In this document: positions 18,901 through 29,429 of the stretch, one piece after another
Numbering within the stretch: position 1 is the first letter of the stretch
Layout of the letters: the number at the start of each line of letters is the position of its first letter
Source of the DNA: Symsagittifera roscoffensis
Lineage: Eukaryota > Xenacoelomorpha > Acoela > Convolutidae
Assembly (NCBI RefSeq): GCF_963678635.1
Contig: NC_087068.1
Coordinates: 47,447,785-47,511,784 of the forward strand
Length of the DNA: 64,000 nt
Direction of reading: 5' to 3'
Translations under genes and position numbers: made by a program
The notes under the pieces: model-generated
The model's input: only the letters and a program-made list of their open reading frames with translations
Told to the model about the DNA's origin: nothing
The model's database searches: none

Positions 18901-20065
18901 TTTGGTGGGTTCAATGTTGGCTCCAATGTGCAAGAGCAAGTATCCTGTACATTTCGTAGCTGTGGATGTGAAGAGTACAAGAACGATTGTGGATCAAGCC
19001 TTTTCAGTGCCGAAGTGCGTGAGGTTGGCAAGAATGTCTGAAAAGTCTTACGAGTTACTGTGTAAGATTTTCTCAGCAGTTCCAGAAAGAACCAAAGAGG
19101 AGTTGGAGTCAATACTAGGAAAGAAGTTCATGGGATATGTGAGCGGGAACTTCAGTGACTTTGAAAAACAGAAACAGAGAGGATCAACTGTCACAGATTA
19201 CAATGCAGTAGATGAGAATGATGAGATCCACCGAGTGATGATGGAAGTGGAGCCATTGCTGGAAGCTTCGGGAAAACGGAATTGGAGGAGCATCATGTTG
19301 ACACATGACGAGTTTCCTTGCCACTGCTTGCTGCAGACCTGGTGGTATCCCAAGCGTAGTAATCTGGTGTTGATCTGGGACTCTGGAGAGCTGCTCTCCA
19401 TGGGTTTACCAGATTCATCACAGCCCATAACAATAGTGATAGTGGGAGTTATGATGGCGATACGATGGCTGGAAGCTCATGTGAGAGAAAATAATAGACA
19501 GGAGGCACCGACGAGAGAACAATTGCAGAAATTAGATTGTCTAAAAGATTTAGATCTTTTTGAGACAATGTGCAAAGTTCTAAACATTCCGATGGAAGTG
19601 AAGAAGATATGGGCAAGAAAACGATTGATGCCATGGTTCAGAGCTAACATGACTGCATGGTTGTACGAGTATGCGAAAAAGCATATGTCGAAGCATGGCA
19701 GAGTATACAGTGAATATCAACTGGACATTGGGGCAGGAGCTTTCAAGCGAGCTTTCGTGACCCATCGGAATGCAGTGACCACCGCTGTGAAAAGAATTTC
19801 CAGGACGAGCGAGCGTAGTGGAAATGAGAAGGCAGAGATGCTGAAAGAAGATTTGGAGAGAAACGTGACGTTGTGTCTCCACAACAGCTTCTGTAGAAAC
19901 AGAGAATCAAACGTGGATCCCCTACCTTGCTGTAAACAGAGGGTGGAAGAGCAGAAGTGTTGGAGGACGGCTTCCAACAGCGTCAGGATAGTCAATGACG
20001 TGCTACAAGACACGGAAACCGAGAGTGCGGAGTCAGTGTCACAGGAGGAGGAAATGGAGCATTGA
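15986..20065 (+). CDS. E1 second ORF, large conserved protein of unknown function
   Basis: 1359 residues from the first in-frame ATG at 15986; the frame is open from about 15944. The first ~160 residues are acidic and low-complexity. The rest aligns along its length with the E2 ORF at 45333-48863: shared landmarks are FLxTLPEEEWE, YGTQSI(L/M)K(T/V)GLNQP, MKPSWCP, ADCHG(G/V)TDVNL, VEVFPG(V/A)L, FSVPKCVRLARMSE, a CHCL..T.WYPKR motif, and a Cys-rich tail LCLHNSFCRNRE followed by a CC pair. No signal peptide or convincing transmembrane helix is seen, so an envelope glycoprotein is unlikely. I recognise no named domain. Conservation between two diverged elements implies selection. Position after gag-pol and after a splice-like site suggests an accessory product from a subgenomic RNA. 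Confidence 0.85.
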   Translation: MKVAGILQTRIFLAPFGCEETKVVHGEEEDKSAGTLLIPRFQEEADDDKQGPSNSNGDKSEGDDGQGGNRQTEEPMQQDQAGGEDDRASTGGTSSLDFNIFSDLENNADTLETTEPADEGISTLEPPSAFEEMKRNLPESSSPGNTRNNDQRILMESPRRRRLEASARVPFLGTLPEEEWEVHYRDHESRTGCKLDRVAFMEEVWTVIQSYGTQSILKTGLNQPLMREVLDKLDECEGRLSELLIDSATDESEANSPIKMTPQDNEGEVVYLSRTRRGTMRSKMVIDKINAMKMKLGSRVMPRRIGKTKVDSEISMKAGNSAKRKRVEEVMDLGQGDYQLSGTDRILTDIAMVPPILMAGIKSTGYKSKRSDRTLTGATLEMEILSQCGESKMRDFKPSPMNHGKGSVAGQLTPVEYNRLTVSETVSIDEPTGGYMEMLEYRNSARGYVMALEEEKAMEGYLETMLQGTTLKQKAYGTLASSDIQAETIEQLVSLPWKAVVLRYFEEEMRTTPRIHALVAVPYVRTELQLRLAWCMMGLTREEYDSEERKRSKEEKVFLMTNLRDLIVQEGAAVACAKRRDALCFIRFLIEQISVPALSTCVKMLKEGDERTKAMFLLAMLDMQQSKPMRVNMKEPEELEPMKKIDEIRRFSNKELRLTKESMGALPKSSEYCGPIKKKSYSYVSGIIGIAYNPFLSEDIRDCFFDYEQAVLLRFWTSRIVTTKSVNNPQAKLGLVLEEEVTAPSVPKSDKRVEFGLGFSDELLRTSLMSVWELMKPSWCPSPNADSILRATQDIQRELNADCNLRDLNIIYNVMITASKSNGEDRVELPGWGPEDWVKPGSCLAEVCGLEGHVCGSLDCVKTLEKQHKQLTVLFGNVVMKARTETELIADCHGGTDVNLVTALGFYSMFGSLESLLNLEQRHEMVTAISVEVFPGVLHTEQKYIGKWREAIETEMNIRHSETYCRPSGARYLVGSMLAPMCKSKYPVHFVAVDVKSTRTIVDQAFSVPKCVRLARMSEKSYELLCKIFSAVPERTKEELESILGKKFMGYVSGNFSDFEKQKQRGSTVTDYNAVDENDEIHRVMMEVEPLLEASGKRNWRSIMLTHDEFPCHCLLQTWWYPKRSNLVLIWDSGELLSMGLPDSSQPITIVIVGVMMAIRWLEAHVRENNRQEAPTREQLQKLDCLKDLDLFETMCKVLNIPMEVKKIWARKRLMPWFRANMTAWLYEYAKKHMSKHGRVYSEYQLDIGAGAFKRAFVTHRNAVTTAVKRISRTSERSGNEKAEMLKEDLERNVTLCLHNSFCRNRESNVDPLPCCKQRVEEQKCWRTASNSVRIVNDVLQDTETESAESVSQEEEMEH

Positions 20066-20872
20066 CGAATGGTCGAGAAAACAAGAGGCAGCAAGAAAGA
20101 AAATTAGAAGAATTTAGAAGTTTTAGAACTTCTAAACGACGAAAAAAGAAGAGAACAAAGGGATGATGAAGAAAAGTTAAAACTCAGAATTGTTTTATGT
20201 GTGTGAAAAACTCAAGTGAGAAACCAAGCAACCAAGTTGTAATTGAAAACTGAAACATTTAAGTTGAGTTTGGAAATTGTTGCATTTATAAATTTGCATT
20301 TTGGTTTTAGTTGAAGTGGCTTTAGAGACACTCACTTATTATTTATTTAGAAAGGCTTGAGGGAAGAGTATATTTAAATATTCCAGCCTGCATGATTGTT
20401 TTTAATCACTTAGGAAGACTGATCACTTTGTGGTGACATGAAAAACTTGAGTAACTTCTTGAGGAGGGAGGTTGTTGCATTGTTCTTTCTAACCACAAGG
20501 TCTCTTGGTTTTAATATTCAGGACAATAAACAAGCAAGATTTCCGAAGGGAAGGAGCATAGTAGGATAATTTTAGCTTGTTGGTTGGCAGGACTGTCCTG
20601 CAAGCCAACACCTTTTAAATCTAGGAGAAAAAGTTTCAATCGGGACATTGACACTGGAAGTCAGAAAATATGTTTTATCTTAAGTCATATCCTCAATGTG
20701 CAGATTAATGAAAGAATTTGAAGGCTATAGTGATGTAGTATGATGCCATTTATATTCTGCAGTGAGTCGATGTGACGTAGATAAAAGTAATTTCGTGCAT
20801 TTTGTAAATTCTGTTCGATGACACTGTAACCATTTAGAACATTGCGCGATTCAATGAGGACATTGACCGGAC
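20066..20872 (+). other. E1 3' untranslated region
   Basis: About 0.8 kb without coding sequence, between the second ORF and the PPT. Short blocks such as GCAGTGAG...GTAGATAAA and GGGACATTGA/GAGGACATTGA recur in the E2 3' region. Confidence 0.6.
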
Positions 20873-20885
20873 TGTCCGGGGAGTA
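20873..20885 (+). promoter_or_regulatory. polypurine tract of E1
   Basis: TGTCCGGGGAGTA lies immediately before the 3' LTR. The identical 13 bases precede the E2 3' LTR (49589-49601) although the LTR sequences differ, so this is the plus-strand primer site. The core also repeats inside pol. Confidence 0.8.
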
Positions 20886-21805
20886 TGTGACATTCGACCA
20901 GAATGGCCAAAATGCAGTCTCTGCATAATTCAGGATTTTAGCAGTGAACCTTCCGGATTGGCGATTTAGAACGGATAAGGACGTTATTTGAATGATTGGC
21001 CAAACGGTGAAGGCTAGAAGATTCTGGAATTCTAAATTTTAAATTTTCGAAGTGATGACGTAACATTTCTGAGAAATGTTAAAACGGCCATTTTGGCTAA
21101 AATAGCAGAAAGAAACAGAACAACTTTATCTGCGATTACGAACAGTACGAAAATCGAGACTAAAAAACAACAACGAACTACCGAACAGCAGAGGACGTTC
21201 CGAGTTGCAACTATTGTGCTGTTACAATAGTTGCAAGGCCGTTGCGAACAACGGTGAAGGGTAAAAACCAGCCCTCCGAGTTAGCGTGAACCTGAGGTTA
21301 AGGAGCTTGATTCGCCGGATTCAAGAATCCGGAAGGGTCTCGGGACGGGAACTTTTATGAACTTGTATTGAATTTTAGCATCCTGTCATGTCCTGACTTG
21401 AATTTAACTGATATTTTGATTAGTTTTGACAAGGATGAGGTGCTAGGAGTTGGGGGAAAGGGTTGATCCATCTTCGATGGAGATGATGATTTTTATCTAC
21501 TGAACAAAAACAATAGTAATATGATGAGTAGTAGCCCTGTTTTTAGGAGTGACCTCGTGGTCTGGGGATACAGAGACCCAGCCATGAGCTCACTAATTTT
21601 GCATGTAATTCAGTTAATTTGAGCGTTCTGGTCGAAGCCGGAGAACAGTAACGTTTTTGTCAGCCTGATGTAAGAAAGACCACCGAAAAGTACTGGCTTG
21701 GTAGAGACGGTGAAAAACATGCAAAGCTCTGTTTAGACGCTAGCCAGTCGTCTTAAGACTTAGTTTTGTTATCCGTCGATATGTATCTTCCGGGCGAATG
21801 TTACA
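20886..21805 (+). repeat. E1 3' LTR
   Basis: 920 bp, same length as the 5' LTR. Differences seen by eye: G/T near the AGTCTCTGCA stretch, A/G in TATGATAAG/TATGATGAG, and C/G in GTCTGGCGATA/GTCTGGGGATA. It ends TTACA at 21805 and is followed directly by LINE sequence. Confidence 0.93.
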
Positions 21806-24255
21806 ATAGTAGATCCAATAATTGCATATACAGGGTCAGCGGTAAAATGTTGCATTGCATCAGATTTGTTACGTAGTCGTTCCGGCCATTTACCCATGTC
21901 AGTGCTTTCTCTTGCACTTTTTCGATCAATCTAAGCATTTTAATGCTTGCTGCCCAGCAACTTGACCCATATAACAGCACTTGTAAAATCATCGATTTAA
22001 ATATATTAAGTTTCACTCGCATTGGTAGTCCCTTTGGAGTGTTTCGTTTCAGCATAAAAAAGGTCTTTGGATATATTATTGCTTATAGTTTCATTCCATT
22101 TCATAATCCGCGAGACTAATAACCCAAGATCTTTATGTACTTCAACTTCCGGTATTGCAATATTATTGAAAGTCATTTGGTTGCATTCACCTGTAAAGCT
22201 CATGTAAGAGCATTTACCAACATGCAGCGTTTGTTTGTGAGATGAACTCCATTTGAACACTCTGTCTAGATCAGTTTGAAAAATGTTGCTCTGTTGATTG
22301 ATGTTAATGAATTTGACATCATCGGCGCATATGAGAGGTGTAGAGAATTTACATTGCGATGGTATGTCATTTATGTAGATAAGAAATAAGATGCTTGCTA
22401 ATATTGAGCCTTGTGGGACACCACTGTTTAATAATCTTTCTGTGGATAATTGATTTTCTACCCTTATTTTGTGGGTACGTTTGGTAAGATACGAGCGGAG
22501 TAGTTTGAGCAATTTCCCACTTATACCGATATCTTGAATTTTGCGCAGCAATAATTGATGGTCTACTCTGTCAAATGCCTTTTCGTAATCTGTGTAAACA
22601 ACTTCTACAGATTTTCCATCATTGATTGCTTTATAGACCTTGTTCAGATAAACAATCATTTGAACTAAACATGATCGTCCTTTGCGGAAACCGTATTGCT
22701 GATTGGAGATGAGCGGCTCGAAAAATTCGTAGATGTCGAGGAACATACATCGCTCAAAAATTTTAGATACGATTGCAAGTAACGAAACCGGTCTGTAGTT
22801 TTCCACCATATATTTACACGATTTCTTATGAGTCGGGTTAACGATCGCGCATTTCCAATAGCTGGGGAAAATGCAGGTTTGTTTGATCTTATAGAAAAGA
22901 ACATTTAGTGATTTAGCGATGTTTTTTGAGCAGTTCTTATAAAGAATTGCGGGTATTTTATCTGGGCCACTTGCTTTTGTACAGTCCAGAGTTCTGCAGA
23001 TGTTTTGTATGCGTTGCTCCGAGATATCAAAATCATCTAATTTCGTGGTTGATAAGTTTTGAGGCTCACCAAGACTTGGAGGATCGGAGGGTTTTGAGAA
23101 ATTATCGTCAAAGAAATCGGCAAAAAGTTCCACTTTTTCGGCATTTGATTGAGCTTCTTTGCTACCATAAATAAGTTTTGATGGTATTCTGGACGACTTA
23201 AATGTACGGTAAAATTTGAAAAGCTTATCAGTTGATCTAGAATCAGATAGCTCTGATTCAAAGTTAATTTGGTCTTGTTCAACGGCAAAACCGCATTCTT
23301 TTTGTAGAGATAAAACACGGTTGTGCAGAGCTGGGTACTTTTTCTTAGCGGTGTTCAATTTCATGATGATATTGGATGTGGATTGGGTAATCCATGGCGC
23401 GAGTCTGGCTCGATGCCTTGTTCGAGTAGGGACATGGCGTTCGATTTTGATGTTCAACCATTTATACCAGTCCGACAATAACACATCAGGGTTAGACCAA
23501 CAGAAGCCTTGAAAAGGGTTGTCTATTATATCCGCATTTAAGGCTTTAAAATCGGCTTTACAGTAGCTGAACATTTTCGACTCATTGTGATATGATCGGA
23601 AAACATTGTTTACTTTTCGAATTTCAAACTTTGCTGTAATTGGAAAATGGTTTGACATGCTTGAAATGGATAAGGGTTTGACTTTCGTTGAGACGAGATT
23701 CAGTTCACCTTTTGAGAATAAGAGATCTAAAGTACCCGTAGCAGCTGTTGGGAAATATATATGTTGTTCTAGTTCAAGGTGATCAACTACATCAAGGAAA
23801 CTCTGAGATTCGCAATTTTCGCTACTTCTGATGTTCCAGTCGATATCCAAGTTGAAATCGCCGTAGATTATTGTTGCATCAACCTGTGACATCAATGTTT
23901 CAATTTCTTTAAAAATTAATTTGATCATTTCATCGTTAAGGTGATAGTGGCTGGTTTGCGGTGGATTGTAGAAGCTAACAATTAATATTTTTCTGTTCTG
24001 AAAATTTACTATGCACCCTACAGCAGCACCTTGGCTTTCTTCAGGTAGTGATATTTTTTGACAATGAAATGAGTGCATAATTCCAATCATAACGCCTCCG
24101 TGTTTTGTCTGACCTTTAGGAGCTTTTCTATCAGATCTAAATAGTTGATAAGACGGCAGAAAAATTTCGCTATCTTCCTGTTCATCGGTAAGCCAAGTTT
24201 CTGATATTAGAATAATGTTGTAGTTCTGCGAGGCAAGAAATGATGAAAGCTCCAT
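21806..24255 (-). pseudogene. LINE ORF2: endonuclease-reverse transcriptase, frameshifted and split
   Basis: From ATG 24255 the frame runs to 22006 (749 residues); the C-terminal part continues in another frame from about 22055 to 21806 and then beyond E1 at 1986-1685. Endonuclease motifs: ISETWL, IIYGDFNLDI, SMSNHFPI. RT motifs: YRPVSLL, QYGFRKGRS, YTDYEKAFDRVDH, SGVPQGSILASILFLIYIND, and ICADDVKF, where the usual YADD is CADD. The shift near 22060 lies in a run of T/A and looks like a one-base loss. The endonuclease fold seems to begin before the first ATG (LCFNIRS in frame upstream, open to a TGA at 24328-24330), so the true start is uncertain. Confidence 0.85.
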
Positions 24256-24327
24256 TCTACGCTGAAGAAGGTATATACTTCTGATATTGAAACATAATAC
24301 ATCTAAATCTTCCGTAGTACTTGATAG

Positions 24328-25149
24328 TCAATCAATTTTGGTTTCGTGTCCATTGACATATAATTTCAGTCCTATTATGCGTATATCTTTTGTGGTTGTT
24401 CCGTCGTTAATCAATTCTCTTCTTTTCATCAATAATTTATTTTCTATTTCTTGTTCCTCTTTATTCAAACTTTTAGATATAAACACTTTTGTTGCTCCCT
24501 CGAAGGTTTTCAGCTGCTTTGCTTTCGCTAGAAGTTTTCTCGCAGTCTAGGTATTGTTCAGTCGCAGTAAAATAGTACGAGGGCGTTTTTTGTCTTTGTC
24601 AAATTTTCCCAGACGTTTTAAGTCGGCGATACAGTTTGTTTCTTCCCCTAGGTGGTTAAGCACTTTTTCAATTTCATACGAATCATGAGACAAAATTTCG
24701 TCTTGAGTTGCAATTATATCTTTGCCATTTGCGTCTTTCTTCCGTGTATATTCCTTTATTCCATTTACTCTAATTTCTAAATTATTTTCGTTGGGTGCTG
24801 GCGGGGTTGGGTTGGAAGTTATTAGTGACGTAGAATTATACTTAGCTTTATTGAGATCCTCCTTCAGTTCTGATATGGTTGCCTTAATGATTCCAACGGC
24901 CTCATCCATGGACTCGTTTCTGGCCATCAGTTGTTTTACGGGGTTAAGACAATGGTCACAAAACCATTTGATTCCTTTCACAACATCGAATAGGTTGAGG
25001 GCCTCCAGCGGGACATCAGTACATTTTTGGTGCAGCCAATTGTCGCATTTGTCGCATTGGATTGCTTGTTCCTCTTTGTCCTTGATTTTTCTGCTGCAGG
25101 ACCCGCACATTGAATTACTTGCACTTGCAAGACGCTTGTTGCGTGCCAT
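24328..25149 (-). pseudogene. LINE ORF1: PHD-finger protein with one nonsense codon
   Basis: ATG at 25149 (MARNKRLAS). A PHD-like C4HC3 zinc finger follows: CGSC, CDKCDNWLHQKC, then WFCDHC. Next are a coiled-coil-like stretch and a C-terminal part with RPRTILLRL. A TAG at 24547-24549 interrupts the frame just after RLNNT; the same frame then stays open with lysine-rich sequence (TARKLLAKAKQL) to the TGA at 24328-24330. ORF1 and ORF2 are in the same frame, separated only by that TGA. The protein would bind element RNA or chromatin, as proposed for such ORF1 proteins. Confidence 0.75.
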
Positions 25150-25200
25150 ATCAAATTTGAAACTATTTAATAAGTTTATCACAACAATTAGGCTAATGGG

Positions 25201-25270
25201 TCAGGATACCAGTTAGGAAACCAGATAGGATACCAGTTAGGATACCAGATGACAACCAGTTAGGAAACTT
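25201..25270. repeat. short imperfect CCAGTTAGGA-type tandem repeats
   Basis: Four to five imperfect copies of GGATACCAGTTAGGA/AACCAGATAGGA occur upstream of LINE ORF1. They may be LINE 5' UTR or a simple host repeat. Confidence 0.55.
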
Positions 25271-25380
25271 CAGCCAGACAAATATCACATTTTAAACTCC
25301 TTTATTAAAATAACTTGCTAAATAATTAATAATACTCCTGCAAACTGATTGAACAGGTGACTATTCTGTTTTTTTCTTCA
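25271..25380. other. AT-rich spacer between LINE and tandem repeat R
   Basis: Nothing recognisable; AT-rich, no ORF. Confidence 0.4.
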
Positions 25381-26172
25381 TTTGGTAATCAGAAGGTAAT
25401 CAGACGGTCAAAAGTGTCATAGTAACCGAGGTTACAGTCAAGTCAGGAGTCCCTTCATCATGTATTCCAGTCAAAATCCTTGGAATTTTCTAGATATGGA
25501 AGTGATAATGATGAAAGAAGATGACAATTGTTTAAGTCTTTTTCAATTAAAATCGATACGGGTTACTTTCTTCAATAAGAACACGCAACTCGACACGAGA
25601 AAATATAATATACAAGTGTTACAAATTAAAAATTTCGTCGAAAGTTATTTTGTCATTTATTGTTCCGAGTACGCAAACGGCGTTAGCAATCTGTATTGCC
25701 AGGGAGATTCTCTGTTTTAAAACGCTGCCTGCTCTGGGTTCCTCAGTGCATATGCTTAGGTTCTTACAAAGCTTGCTCAAAAAAAATTGTCCTGGGGCAG
25801 GCCGCGCCCTGAGTTTCAAAAGCTAGCGGTTGAAAAAGATATCAATCATCTACAACATCTTTATACTTGTCAATTTTTCGCTCTTCCGCTTCAGCGGCAG
25901 CTGTACCAGGGTTACAAACAGACCCGGCATTAATCCTACAAGGAGCTAAGGAGTCTACTACCGTTACATCCCAAAAGAGCTGCTTACCAACAGCCCATGG
26001 AAAGAGCGTCAAACCGTCTGGTCGCTTCGCGTCTGGTCTAGTAACATGCCAACCATCCTCGGTAACGTCTTTTCCGCACACGCATTTATGCTGTTCGCAT
26101 ATTTTAGAGCCTAATCGAAGTCCTATCGCAATTCTGAATTGTTGGTTCGACAGATTTAACCTTAAATTTTTG
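25380..26172 (-). pseudogene. repeat R, copy 1: C-terminal fragment of an RT-associated protein
   Basis: The same sequence occurs in two tandem copies at 52132-54882. On the minus strand it encodes, in broken frames, LDGLTL/RPDGLTLFPWAVGKQLFWDVTV, an Ala/Glu-rich segment AAAEAEERK, and EPRAGSVLKQRISLAIQIANA. This is the C-terminal part seen in many invertebrate reverse-transcriptase-bearing mobile elements; the RPD...WDVTV...K pattern is suggestive of a PD-(D/E)xK nuclease fold. The RT part is absent. The copy is cut at ~26172, ten bases before the E2 5' LTR. Confidence 0.6.
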
Positions 26173-26182
26173 GGAATCTAAC

Positions 26183-27065
26183 TGTGCCATTCTGCCAGAT
26201 AGCACAGCGCAACCTTCCGACGAAGCACGAATCAGAGAGAAAAGGCCTTAACAGCAAAAAAGTGCTTGAAAGGAGGGTCGAAGTATTCTGAACTTTTCTA
26301 TTTTTAAAATTTCGATTTTCAAGTTGATATTTCTCAGAAATACGAAAAACGGCCATTTTGACCAAAAAAGCTGAGAAAATCAGAACAACGACAGATATTG
26401 TGAAAAACAGTCGTACAAGAGACGGAAAATACGAAGCCTCTTATCGTGGCAGCAACGCACGATAAGACACTTGTCAGCGGATACTAGTGGAGAAGGAAGC
26501 TTCAGTGGGGAAGGAGTATTCCACGGAACCCTCCCGGGACGCAAATTAGGAGAGATAAGAGCGTTATCGCTGGAATATTACGGGAGCGGAGGCTTGGTCC
26601 CCCAGAGACTGTTTATGTGAAGGGACTGTATAAAACTAACTATATAGCTACCTGGATGTCGTGAAACTTTAAATTAACACCGGTGTAACTTGATATTTTA
26701 GAATATGAGTAGCTAGAAAGAGGAAAGGGTCAATCCATCTCCAATGGATTTAATATAGAACTGTCACACAAAAACATAATAAAATAGGTTGTTCGAGCCG
26801 TGTTTTTAATGACAATCACGTAGTCTGAGGATCCGAGACTCAGCTATGTGGTTGTGTTCGCATGTAAACGAAAGCTGATCAAAAGTCGTTTGACTGATGG
26901 CCTAAAAATGGTAACTTTTTACTTAGCCCTAGACAGACCAGAAAATTAACTGGCAAGGTCGAGACGGTGAAAAACGAGTAGAATTAAGGTAACTGACGCC
27001 TGCCAGTCGTTAATAGGTACTTTTTCTACGCTCCGTCACTGTGTAGTATTTGGGCGAATGTTACA
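26183..27065 (+). repeat. E2 5' LTR
   Basis: 883 bp. It contains a GGAGGGTC motif near 26273 and an ACCCTCCC motif near 26541, and the conserved hairpin described separately. The preceding bases are GGAATCTAAC, not part of repeat R. Confidence 0.92.
26949..27007 (+). ncRNA. conserved LTR hairpin (R/U5 region), E2
   Basis: Arms ACTGGCA (26949-26955) and TGCCAGT (27001-27007) around GAGACGGTGAAAAAC. The E1 arms are ACTGGCT and AGCCAGT, so pairing is kept by a compensatory change. Confidence 0.5.
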
Positions 27066-27077
27066 TAGACGTTTTTA

Positions 27078-27092
27078 TGGCGCTCCTGGGTG
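27078..27092 (+). promoter_or_regulatory. primer-binding site of E2
   Basis: TGGCGCTCCTGGGTG, identical to E1, 12 nt after the LTR. Confidence 0.65.
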
Positions 27093-28289
27093 GGCCTGTC
27101 AAAGGCATAAGACCATCATGATCAGCAAGCGTTTCAGCGACGAACCCTCCGCTCCGGGCGTAAGCCCGAGGTAGAGGCCTTAATGACCGTTATTGTACTG
27201 GGGGGAAGGTGCGTACCCTCCGTCCAGTGCTATTTAGCTTTTTAACTTAGTTAACACCGAAAATTCCGGGGGCCGGAGGGTTAGGTGGGAAATCTAGAGC
27301 CCGCTTGTCCTGAGGTCCCAGGACCAAAAACAATTAAAGAGAAAGCGTAAAATTAAACAAAAATAGTGTATAACCAAGAAAAAGCCAAAAATAAATTTAT
27401 TTGAAAACAAAAAAGTACAAAAAACAGTAAAAAATCCAAAAAAGACCAAAAACAGTAAAAAACATAAAGTGACAGCTTATATGTTATTTCCGGACGAGAT
27501 GTGATCTGACCTTCCTATTTGTTGTTGTTTCAGATTGATTTATATCGTTTCTGATAGAAAGATTGTGTGTTTTGGTGAAGGGTTGGATACCCTCCCTCGA
27601 GTGTAATTTGAGTGTTTAAGCACGTTAATGGTGATTTTGCCGGTGACCGGAGGGTAGAGTGGCAAGCTGATCAACGTGTTCCACACTCAACAGGGACATC
27701 AGGGACAACATCCGCAACGACTGTTGGGTATCGTTGAAGCAATTTTAGTATCGTTCGGGTACTATTTCATTAAAACTTAAGTGGTGGGGGGCACGATTGG
27801 CGCGGTCCGATTGTACCCTCCATCGATTACAAATTTCCGAGTTAAGGGTCTTAATTCGGGTATTTTGGTGCAAAGGAGGGTATGGTACTATTCATTAACG
27901 ACTACTAATAGGTTATTATCCTTATTACATATTACTTATCTCCTCAATTAGACCCAAAAAACACCCAATTTTGTCGAAAATCATCGATTTTCGATCAAAC
28001 TGTAGACCCCCAAATTTTTGGATATCCGAGCTTTTCCGAACAACAAAAAGCTTTTATATAGGGAGTAGCTACGTAGTTTGATCCCCCTAACTAAGGAAAC
28101 CGCGTGAGAAAAGACTCAGTAGAAGATAAAAAAAAAACCGAAACTTTTCGGTCAAAATTTCGATGATTTTCTGAATTTTGTCAATCTGTTTTGGGGATCG
28201 ATTTTTTGAGTTTTTAGAGTTAGAGCAATAAAATTTTTTGCGTTAGGAGCATGCTAGCATAACGTAATCGGTTATTAGAGAAATTCTTG

Positions 28290-29215
28290 AGTGACCCTCC
28301 GATTGGCTCCTTCGATAGAGCTAACGACTTAAGGATTGGAAAAGGAAGGTACCGGAGGGTCCAAATTTGATAGTTATTGGCCAAATTTTTGTCTCTAAAC
28401 CAATTTTGATCCGGTTTTTTGCACTGTTCCAGTGCCGTACAGGGCTACTACGCTCGTTTCAATTATTTTTAGGCACTTTCGATAGGAATTGCGGAAAAAA
28501 AGTTTTCAGAACCTATATAGGTGGTAAAAAAAGGCCATTTGGACAAACACGTTTTTAACAATTTCTCAAAGACTAGTCATCCGATCGGGATGATTTTGGT
28601 ACCATAAATCGACGTTTTGGACCACTTTTTCGGACCGCAACCGTTTTTGGGTTGATAATCCCGGAAAAGAAAAATGTTTTAGAATTTGTTGGTTCGGAGG
28701 GTCCAAATTACAGGACCCTCCGAGCGGCAGAAAATTTTATCAAAACACCTTTTTATCCAACTGGGAAGGTTGACCGTGTCAGCCAACCTAGTTTTAAGTC
28801 AGGTAGACCGCTTTTGGAGACTTTATCGCGGTAACATAACCTTTTTTCTTGATTTTTGGGGAACCCTCCGAGGTAACCCTCTGGAGTCAGCTAAGGTCCT
28901 TAGCAACCCTCCTTAGTGGAAAATTTCCACGAGGTTATCCAAAGAAGTTGAGACAGCCCTCCCATAGAGAATTAAGCTTGTTTTGACGCTTCCTGAAGTT
29001 AATTGAAGGCCCTTCTGAGTGAGGCTCAGAAATTTGAAAATTTTGGAGGTACCCTCCGAAGTAACCCTCCGGAGCATATTAAGCATCTTATTGACCCTCC
29101 TTAGTAAATTTAGGGGACCCTCCGAAGTGAATTGGGTGATTAAGGTACCCTCCGAAGTAGGCTAAGTGTCTTAACAACCCTCCGAAGTAACCCTCCGGAG
29201 TGTCTTAAACCTTCT
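28290..29215 (+). repeat. cluster of ACCCTCCGAAGT/ACCCTCCGG motifs in the E2 leader
   Basis: Around fifteen ACCCTCC cores, densest at 29045-29200, where ACCCTCCGAAGT and AACCCTCCGGAG alternate. It is the reverse complement of the core amplified in E1. Paired arms ACCCTCC...GGAGGGT with a TTAAG-type centre occur at 27587-27655, 27817-27885 and 28293-28360. Confidence 0.7.
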
Positions 29216-29429
29216 AAACAACCTTCCTTGTTAGAAACTTGAGGAAATCTTCCGTGGCGATTTGGGAAACGGAAAATATCCATTTAATCAAAATCATATT
29301 AGGATATTAGGCGCTTATTAGGATCATAAGAGCCCATTTTTGACCCGGAAATTCGTGATCAACTTTGGATTCTAGATCGGGTGTATCAGAAGTACCCGAA
29401 CAAAAAAAAATTTTTTTTGATTGTGATTT

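Larger units (their letters stand above)
1987..21805 (+). mobile_element. E1: giant Ty3/gypsy-type LTR retrotransposon, 19.8 kb
   Basis: Bounded by two 920-bp LTRs (1987-2906 and 20886-21805) beginning TGTGAC and ending GTTACA. By eye the LTRs differ at only about three positions, so the insertion is recent. The order is 5' LTR, PBS, ~3-kb leader, intact 3200-codon gag-pol, a ~400-bp intergenic with a 3' splice-like site, a second large ORF, a ~0.8-kb 3' UTR, PPT and 3' LTR. The RT-RNase H-integrase order and the YVDD motif place it in Ty3/gypsy (Metaviridae). Insertion is within a minus-strand LINE, with ATA on both sides as a short target duplication. The length is two to four times that of ordinary gypsy elements, because of the leader, the long linkers and the extra ORF. 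Confidence 0.93.
21806..25182 (-). mobile_element. LINE (non-LTR retrotransposon), body
   Basis: Carries ORF1 (PHD-finger protein) and ORF2 (APE endonuclease plus RT) on the minus strand and continues across E1 to the (ATT)n tail at 1604. A PHD-type ORF1 with an APE-type ORF2 fits the CR1/jockey group. The 5' end is not defined; short CCAGTTAGGA repeats at 25201-25270 may be 5' UTR or target DNA. The copy is defective: a nonsense codon in ORF1, a frameshift near the ORF2 C-terminus, and the E1 insertion. Confidence 0.85.

Noticed and set aside
15986-20065. E1 second ORF as an envelope glycoprotein
   Set aside because: No signal peptide, no convincing transmembrane anchor and no glycoprotein-like layout; the only hydrophobic stretch (ITIVIVGVMMAIRW) is short and followed by charged residues.
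24722-25216. Plus-strand open frame of 164 codons opposite LINE ORF1
   Set aside because: The minus strand encodes a PHD-finger protein there; the plus frame is its antisense shadow.
28367-28916. Short plus-strand frames in the E2 leader
   Set aside because: They lie in non-coding leader sequence and also occur unchanged in the truncated copy at 51780; no match to E1 coding.
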